A stretch of 64,000 bases of DNA, taken from assembly GCA_018894105.1 (NCBI GenBank), contig CM032117.1:51990503-52054502 (forward strand), given 5' to 3'. Below, one piece after another: positions 57,032 through 64,000 of this stretch (positions within the stretch are counted from its first letter, which is position 1; each line of letters opens with the position of its first letter). This stretch comes from Jacaranda mimosifolia. Lineage: Eukaryota; Streptophyta; Magnoliopsida; Lamiales; Bignoniaceae. Made by a program: the position numbers and the translations under genes. A model generated the notes under the pieces. The model ran no database searches, was not told the origin of the DNA, and worked only from the letters and a program-made list of their open reading frames with translations.

Positions 57032-57490
57032 TGCTGAAAAGGGAGATGGTGCATAAATGAAACTATCTCAATTCTGGAAACTGGAACTTCCTGTCTGAAT
57101 ATACCCTATTAGAATTAATACCTGAAACTTATGCTCTATTTATGTTTAATGGTTTCTTATACATTTTTGCGGATTGGCACTTCTATTTTATCTATCTGGT
57201 ACATGGAACTTCTATTTCGTTTATGATGAAACTTTTGCTCTGTTTATATTTATAGTTGCTTCTGTGTTTTGCGGATTGATACATCTGTTTTGTTTATGTT
57301 AAACATTTTCTGTTCTGTGCTAATCTTGCTAACATGTATTGTATTAATGTGATTGAACGTGATAAAAACTTGAGATCAGTTTTTCAGCAGAAGGTACTTA
57401 TTCTCATTACAACTTATAGTTAGGGGGAGAATGAACTCAGGGGGAGCACCTTGTGTATGCAAAAAAGATCATCATCAAAAAGAGGGAGAT
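57032..57490 (+). promoter_or_regulatory. Multiple polypurine tracts before the Copia 3' LTR
   Basis: AGGGGGAG occurs twice (57422-57429 and 57439-57446), and AAAGAGGGAGAT abuts the LTR at 57490. The rest of the segment is T-rich, with 'CTTCTATTT' and 'CTGTTT' phrases repeated. Repeated AGGGGGAG tracts in this place are a Sirevirus signature. Confidence 0.75.
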
Positions 57491-58210
57491 TGTTGGGATC
57501 TCCTTAAAATAAGTTTTGGTTATGATCTTTTGTAAGGAAATGTTAGTTAACAAATTTTCCTACATATTGCCTTTGTTGTAAATAAGGAAAAAACTCAACA
57601 TCACAAGATCAACAATTTGCCGCTTGAATCAACCCTTGATAAAAGGTAAAAAGGCATTCATTGAGAATTAAAGAAGGAGAGTAACCGTTGCAACTTTGAT
57701 ATGGAAACCTGCATGATATGGATGGGAAAATTCCATTAGAAGACTAGATATCAAGGATCGAGACTTGTCTATTTAAAAGACGAAGTCCTAAGACAAACGA
57801 ATTAAGCCTTTTCTCAAAGTTTAGAACTCTACAGGATATTACTCTAGAAGTTGCGCTGGAAGTTTGCTTTTCCCTTCTATCATCCAGTATGTTAGAAGTT
57901 TCTGCGATAGAGGAAGTTGCTTCTTGTTGTCAATTTCTTATATCTTGTCTTTGCTGTAACTTCATTTGTGTTTAATATAAGTGCAGGTTAAAAATCTTAA
58001 GATTATATCTTAGGTAATAGAGTAGGCTTGCCGAACCACTATAAATCATCGTGTTCATCGTATTTGCTGCTTTCTGATAATTGTTATCCATTTGGATCTT
58101 TATTTCTGTGATATAAAACATTTTTCAAAGACCTTTTCAAAAAGCAAAAAATGTTAATTGATTGAGAAAAAAGATCAATTCACCCCCTCTTGATCCCACT
58201 TATATTCACA
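57491..58210 (+). repeat. 3' LTR of the Copia element
   Basis: Direct partner of 50178-50887, ending TATTCACA before the CTATT duplication. Confidence 0.92.
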
Positions 58211-58289
58211 CTATTATATCTTGGGAGATTAAACATTATATTTACTAGTGACCTTCAAACACCATGATGGATGAATGAAACCTTAATTT

Positions 58290-60254
58290 TGCATGGTATA
58301 CATGGTGTGACCTTGGTTTTTGAATTCGAGGTTCGATTGACAAATCTTGGGTAATGACCAAAGTTGGAATTAAAATATATTATGCCATTATTCCTTATCA
58401 AATCTTGTATTATGTTAATAAATGAAGAGATGGGTATATGAATTGTAAATATTTTCCCCATGCATGGATTATAGTATAGCTTAGTGGGCTGGATTTGCAT
58501 TATTCTATGATAAGTTTGGATTAATCGAATTAATTAAGTGATTAAAAGTATGATTTTATGAAATTGGACCCTAAGTAATGACAATTAGGTTATTTGAGGT
58601 AATATGGGACTAAGAGTCGAAACATGCATGTGTCGTTATAAGATTAATGAATTGGATTGTATTATTTTGTGTTAATTTTGGGAATTATTGAGTATTGTAA
58701 AAGAAAACCCTAATTTTATGGATTTAAGACCTAAGTGACATTTTGGGATTGATTATGAAAAATTAAGCTATTATTGTGATTTTAGGATGATATTATGAGA
58801 ATGATTAAGTAATTGAGGACTAGTTTATATTCTGTTATCAAATATGATATGAAAACTGGGATTACTTTGACAATAACGACTTTATTAGTCATTTTGGGCC
58901 AATAGTATTGTTTAAGTCCTAAAATTATTATATTAGTCAGTTGACTAGTGATTTTAGACTATTAATGGTTTAATTGGATTATTAGAAGTTGACTATGGAT
59001 TTTGACTGTGAAAATATTATTTTAGTTAGGTGACGATGATGTGGGTCCCACAGAGCAGTAGGCGGCGACAACATTTAGGATCACAGAGGTGAGGGTCTGC
59101 CAACTTTGCACTTCTTTCAATTATCTGTTACTGGAACAAACCCCTGTAAGGGTTTTTTGTTTCTGTATCATACTAAACTATGTTTATTGAAATCTGTGAA
59201 TTATTTAGAATCGACTTGTTATTTATTAATTAACATGTATACCCCTGTGAGGGTTATCGTTTGATTGATTCTGTTATCTATCCGTTTTGGCATAGAACAT
59301 CTTGTCTGTTATCTGTTCAATCTGTTATTCGACTGTTTGTTATCTGTTCAATCTGTTATCTGATTGTCTGTTATTTGTTCGATGTGTTATTTGACTGTTT
59401 GTTATATGTTTGTACTATTGGTATTGATTCGTTCTGTCAACAATAACTTATGTACCAAGCTGTAATGCCTGGGTAAGTTATGTATCAGGTTGTCACGCTT
59501 GGGTAAGTTAAGTACCAGGTTATCACACTTGGGTAACTTTAATCTGATTTATTTAAGGTTAAGTTTTGTGCCAAACTATCACGCTTGGATAGGTTTAGTC
59601 TGACTGGAATAAGATACTTCTTTTTCTGATCTGTTTTACCTGACTGATTTCTGATTGTTCGATTGTTTCTTGACTGCCTGTCCATATTCTGATATGTTTC
59701 TGCCTGACTGTTGATTTACGGTCTATTGAGTTGATTCTTCCTCAACAGATCCCTTCTACTTATGCTTACAGTTATCCTTCACTAAGTCTTTTGGACTTAC
59801 CCTACCATTTTATCTTTGATTATCTCAAACAGGGATTAAGTGAAGAATTTGAACTCCAGACTGGACATGAATATATTTTGTAATAGATCATGTGTTTGAA
59901 TGTATATATGGAATCTCCTGAATGCTAAGCATGAACTTGAGATGTTGTGACGTGTCATGTTGATATTGTTGACTGTAAATATTTTGTTAGATATAAAATG
60001 AATTACGACACGTACTTAATGGTTCGTCGAGTTTGAAAATTTGCTGCTTCTATTAAGATTGAATTTGAGATTTTATGGTATGTATTTAGAATATGTGGTG
60101 CTGTATGTTACGGGACTGTTTAAATTGAAATCTATTGCTATTTCTGATAAGCTAGGAAATTTTGATTATGGGCCTATTGATTTGTATTTTGGGTTAAATT
60201 TAAGATTAAACTGAGTGGTGCCTCGACTTAGGTGCTATCCCGAGTGGGGGCACT
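58290..60254 (+). mobile_element. 5'-truncated long LTR (copy 3 of the 3-kb family)
   Basis: It aligns in order with about 61560-63880: 'ATGCATGGATTATAGTATAGCTTAG' (58460), paired 'CCCCTGTGAGGGTT'-type phrases (59142, 59242), 'CACTAAGTCTTTTGGACTTACC' (59782), and the terminal 'GGTGCCTCGACTTAGG...GAGTGGGG'. The first 0.75 kb of the LTR is absent. It contains tandem repeats: CTGTTATCTGTTCAAT-type units (59265-59410) and a 30-32 bp unit with 'GTACCAGGTTGTCACGCTTGGGTAAGTT' (59448-59540). No coding sequence. Confidence 0.75.
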
Positions 60255-60770
60255 ATGGAATTGATGTGTAATTAATTTAATTTTAAATTTTTTAAAAAAC
60301 TTTATAATAAAAGAAATTATTATGACATAATAATATGATAAAATGAATGAAAATTACGAAACAAAAATAATGTTATTTAATTATAAAACTTTATTTAACG
60401 ATAATTAAGCCAAAAAAATGATAAACGTATTATTATGCATTGTTAATTAAATATTTTTTCAAAAATGTTTGCAATTAATTATATAAATAGTAATTAATTA
60501 AGTAAAATTTAAAATAATTTTGATAATATTTTAATTAGGGTGTAATCCATTAATATATTTACTAATTTAAATAATATTTTAGCAAGAATTTAATTAACGA
60601 TATAATTACTAGTAAATATACGAGTTAATGAAAATATTATTTATATTTTAATAAATGTGTTTATTAGTATATTTAATATTTAAATAAATAATTAAATATA
60701 AATATGTAATAATTAATATAAAAACTAGTAAAGAAATAATCAAATATATAAATAAAAAATACATAAAGTA
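60255..60770. other. AT-rich spacer
   Basis: Very A/T-rich with TAATTAA-type phrases; no gene seen. Confidence 0.55.
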
Positions 60771-63700
60771 TGTAACACCCCTGAAATTCGGTATTTTGGG
60801 AAAATACGGATTTAGAATTTAAGATATTGATTGGTTGGATTTTAGGGGTCGAAAAATAATAAAAAGGACATAATTGCAAGGAAATTAGAAAATTTTGGGG
60901 TCAGTCAATAATTTAAGAAAATTTAATTGAACTAGAATTAGGAACTTTTGGGGTTGCATGGCAATTACATTGGGTCAAATGGGGGGCTATGTTATATATT
61001 CTAACTCTTGGGCTTGATTAAAGGCTAGCCAAAAGTTTAGGGGCCAAATTTTAATTTTTTAAAAGGTTCCCTATAAATATGGCATTTGCATTTTCCACCC
61101 CAATTTCATCACATTTTTCACCAAAACACCATCGTCTTCACCAACCTTCTCCTCCTTGGCAATCTTCACTGGCGAACATCCGATGACCAAGCAGCACCAT
61201 CCATCTTCTTTCTCTCATCTCAGAAACACGCCAGTACCTCATGCAGCGTGAAAACACCGGTGGACGGTAGAGACGTGGAGGTCCGAAACTTAGCATTTGG
61301 CGAAGCTAGTTTTGGACTCCGACCATCGGAGATGGCAGAAATGAGAAGAACATAGGTGGTGGCATGAGGTGGAGCTGAGGCTTTGGAGCTTCAATTGATA
61401 GTTTTACCGGCAGAGAAACACAAAATTGGTGGTGGCACTAGGTTCAGAAGGCTGAAAGGCATCTTGTAGTGGTATTGTTGAGCTTTTTCGGTGATGGTGA
61501 ACGGCAGCGGCACGACGGCAATTCCAGGACAGTCTCCTCGTCTCATTGTGGGGGTCGTAGTGGTGTCCTCGGTTCATGATTTTGAGGTTTGGTTAAGCCA
61601 ATCGTGGGTAAAGAGTTGAGAAAGGGTTTTGTATATATATTATATATATATACACACACACACACATGTTGTACCTTACCTTGTATTATGCAAGAATGGA
61701 AGACTAAAGTGCGATTAATATGTATATTTCCTATGCATGGATTATGGTATAGCTTAGCGAGCCTGAATTGGTGTTTTTATATGATAAGTTTGGAATAAAT
61801 GAGTTAATTAAGTAATTAAACTTTGATTTTATGAACTTGGAACCTAAGTGATGACGATAAGGTTATTTAAGGTAATATGGAACTGAGGTTTCGAATCATG
61901 CATGAGCCATATTAAGTTTAGTGAACTAGGATTATATTTTTTATGATAATCTTGAGATTTGAGATTTATTGTAATTATTTAAGTGAGAAAACCTTAATTT
62001 GGAGATTTAAGACCTAAGTGGCATTTGTTGGGATTAATTATAAAGAATTAAGCAATTATTGTGACTTTAGGTTGATATTATGAAAATATTATGTAATTAA
62101 GGACTAGTCTATATCCTGATAAGTGAATTGATATAAAAACTGAGCGTTACTTTGGCACTACTAACCATGTTAGCCATTATTGGGATGATAGTGCTATTGA
62201 AGCTTTAAACTATCATGTTAATAGCTTAATTAGTGAATTTGGATTAATGATAAGCATGATAGTGATGTTCTGGAAGTCAAATATGGGTTTTGACTATAAT
62301 TACACTTTTTGGTTAGTTGACGAGGAAGTGGGTCCCGTGACCAGTAAATTGCTGATTTCGGTTGCTATATCTGAGATTACAGAGGTGGGGGTCTGCCAAT
62401 TTGGGCCTTGCCATACATATATGTTCTTGCGGCATAACCCCTGTGAGGGTTAATTTGCTTGATTGCACCTGCTCGTAATTGCTTGAATTGTACTTGCTTG
62501 TTTTATTGAATTCGTACTTGATTGTGTACTTGATCAAAATCGGTTACTTGACTTGTATACCCCTGTGAGGGTTAGTACTTGTTTCACTCTATTGAGTTGT
62601 TCTTGTATGTTCTAGCGCCCAGAACTCTTGATGTCATGTCTGGTACTTGTCTAGATTAGTATTTATCTTGATCGTACTTGTCACTGTTGGGTACTTATTT
62701 CTGTCTTGAATCGTTCTCAGATGCCTTTCCGGCATACTCGCTTGTTGTATCCTGTTATCTGGCTAGTTGGCTTGTTTGTACTTGCTAGTTGTTCATGTAT
62801 TACCTCGTTGGCAACTCCTATTACTTGATTAGTACTTGTTATACTTGTTGGAGATAGTACTTGGGCCGAGTGCCAATCCTATGCAGAATGCTAGGATACT
62901 TGGGACACGCTTTGTAGTCCGCCTGGGTGTCCACGATACGTTAAGCAGTCTACTTAGGTATCCGCAATGCGCCATACAATCCGTATGGGCACACCAATTG
63001 TATGCCAAGTTGTCACGCTATGGAAGTACTTGTTTGAATGGAATAAGGTGAATCAATATACATGTTTCGTCTTGATCTGTTGAAATGCATATATTGTACG
63101 GGTTTGCTTATTCTCACTTGTATCTTGATCACTTGAAACTTGCTCTTGGAGCAATAAGGATGGTGTAGTTCCTGGTCTAGTTCGGGATGTTGTCCGGGTC
63201 GAATGAGTTAGTAGTGATACCTCCCGTAGTAAACCGGTTGAGTTGGCCGATGGCGATACATCCCATAGTAAAGCGGTTGAGCTGGCCGTACCGTTCGAGT
63301 TGGCAGTCACAACCCCCGAGCTAGTACCTACTAAAAGTCTTGAATTTGATAATGCTTGTTTACCGGACTTGTTAATGCACGTATTTTGAAATGTATCCGT
63401 TTACTTGTTAAATTTCGATCTGTTGAGTTGACTCTTACTTAATAGATCCCTATTGCTTATGGTTACTATTATCCCTCACTAAGCCCTTTGGACTTACCCC
63501 CTCGTTTTATTCTTGTTTCTCAGATAGGATTAAGTGATGAAAATGGATCTCTGGCTTGGGCTGAAGAGAAGATACAAATTGTAATTGTACAGGTGCTTAT
63601 GTATATATGTGGGATTTCTTAAATGCTTAGTTTGGATTAGAGACGTGGTGATATGTCAAGTTTGATATTGAGAACCTGAATATACCTTGTTAGGTATTCA

Positions 63701-63883
63701 GGAGTTGAACTATAGTATGTATATTGTGTTTTGTTGTGACTACTAGGTTGAAATCTGTTGTTGCTTCTGATAAATTAAATTTGAAAAGCTCGTGATGGGC
63801 CTATTGATTGTATTATGAATTGAAATTTAAGTTTGAACTGAAGTGGTGCCTCAGCTTAGGGCGATCCTGAGTGGGGTGTCACA
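60771..63883 (+). mobile_element. Solo LTR, 3.11 kb (long-LTR family, copy 2)
   Basis: It begins TGTAACACCCCTGAAATTC and ends GAGTGGGGTGTCACA, with the perfect target duplication AAGTA (60766-60770 and 63884-63888). A CTATAAATATGG box lies at 61071, followed by a C/A-rich leader. An AT/AC microsatellite lies at 61631-61666. 'CCCCTGTGAGGGTTA' occurs at 62439 and 62561, and 'CACTAAGCCCTTTGGACTTACC' at 63477. There are no gag or pol genes. It is closer to the copy at 58.3-60.25 kb than to that at 39.7-42.8 kb. Confidence 0.85.
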
Positions 63884-64000
63884 AAGTAATAAAATTATAT
63901 ATTAACTATTACATAATATAACCTAACTGTGTAAAATAATTAACATATTTACTTTGTAATTGGTAAATAATACATTGCATTATAAACTAGTTATTTGTAA
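63884..64000. other. AT-rich sequence to window end
   Basis: Only the AAGTA target duplication and A/T-rich sequence are visible. Confidence 0.6.

Larger units (their letters stand above)
50178..58210 (+). mobile_element. Ty1/Copia retrotransposon, Sirevirus (SIRE/Maximus) type, decayed
   Basis: A perfect 5-bp target duplication CTATT (50173-50177 and 58211-58215) flanks two LTRs of about 710-720 bp. A tRNA-iMet-type primer site, gag, protease, integrase, reverse transcriptase and RNase H follow in Copia order, then a long extra ORF and repeated AGGGGGAG polypurine tracts (57422-57429, 57439-57446). A coiled-coil gag with two zinc knuckles, the extra 3' ORF and multiple purine tracts are Sirevirus features. 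It has many stops and frameshifts and an integrase deletion, so it is inactive. Confidence 0.93.

Noticed and set aside
1..64000. CRISPR arrays, operons, ribosome binding sites, tRNA or rRNA genes
   Set aside because: The sequence is plant nuclear DNA; no spaced identical repeats of CRISPR type, and no tRNA or rRNA sequence was recognised by eye.

Overview
This is a gene-poor, AT-rich stretch of a plant nuclear genome, most likely a eudicot. The evidence is a spliced seven-exon endomembrane gene with GT-AG introns, a CC-NBS-LRR resistance-type gene, and a dense set of typical plant transposons (PIF/Harbinger, Mutator-like, hAT-like, Ty3/Gypsy of Tat type, Ty1/Copia of Sirevirus type, very long solo LTRs, MITEs). 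The order or species cannot be fixed from the sequence alone. No tRNA, rRNA or CRISPR feature was recognised.

Region 1 (1-24.7 kb) is a nest of transposons. A roughly 300-bp sequence (216-517) is repeated directly at 22492-24708 and brackets a 22-kb block whose own ends (from about 525 and to about 22489) are inverted repeats of Mutator-like type. Inside lie: a small hAT-like element (1629-10873) split by an 8.6-kb PIF/Harbinger element (2011-10618, TTA target duplication); and a 10.9-kb Tat-type Gypsy retrotransposon on the minus strand (11026-21896, ATAAT target duplication) that carries a separate gene on its antisense strand. The right copy of the 300-bp repeat was later hit by a 1.93-kb, almost fully palindromic Mutator-like element (22738-24668, perfect 9-bp target duplication) whose two arms each contain part of an LTR.

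Region 2 (24.7-35.5 kb) holds the two host genes. A complete transmembrane-nine (TMN/EMP70) gene of seven exons lies at 27090-30885 (+), encoding about 641 residues with signal peptide, nine predicted membrane spans and a C-terminal K-X-D sorting signal. A CC-NBS-LRR gene lies at 35432-32812 (-) and is interrupted by two single-base frameshifts.

Region 3 (35.5-64 kb) is again transposons and AT-rich spacer: inverted copies of a MITE-like repeat (one split by a 3.08-kb solo LTR at 39691-42772), a coding-free LTR element with nearly identical LTRs (43719-47945), a decayed 8.0-kb Sirevirus-type Copia element (50178-58210) with an extra 3' reading frame, and two more members of the 3-kb LTR family (about 58290-60254, 5'-truncated, and 60771-63883 with AAGTA target duplications).

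Apart from TMN and possibly the NLR, the coding sequences belong to mobile elements, and nearly all are inactivated. The exception is the intact MYB/SANT-like ORF of the Harbinger element. The most unusual items are the LTR-bearing hairpin Mutator-like element, the Harbinger element carrying a GRF zinc-finger ORF plus two MYB-like ORFs, and the 300-bp duplication around the 22-kb nest.
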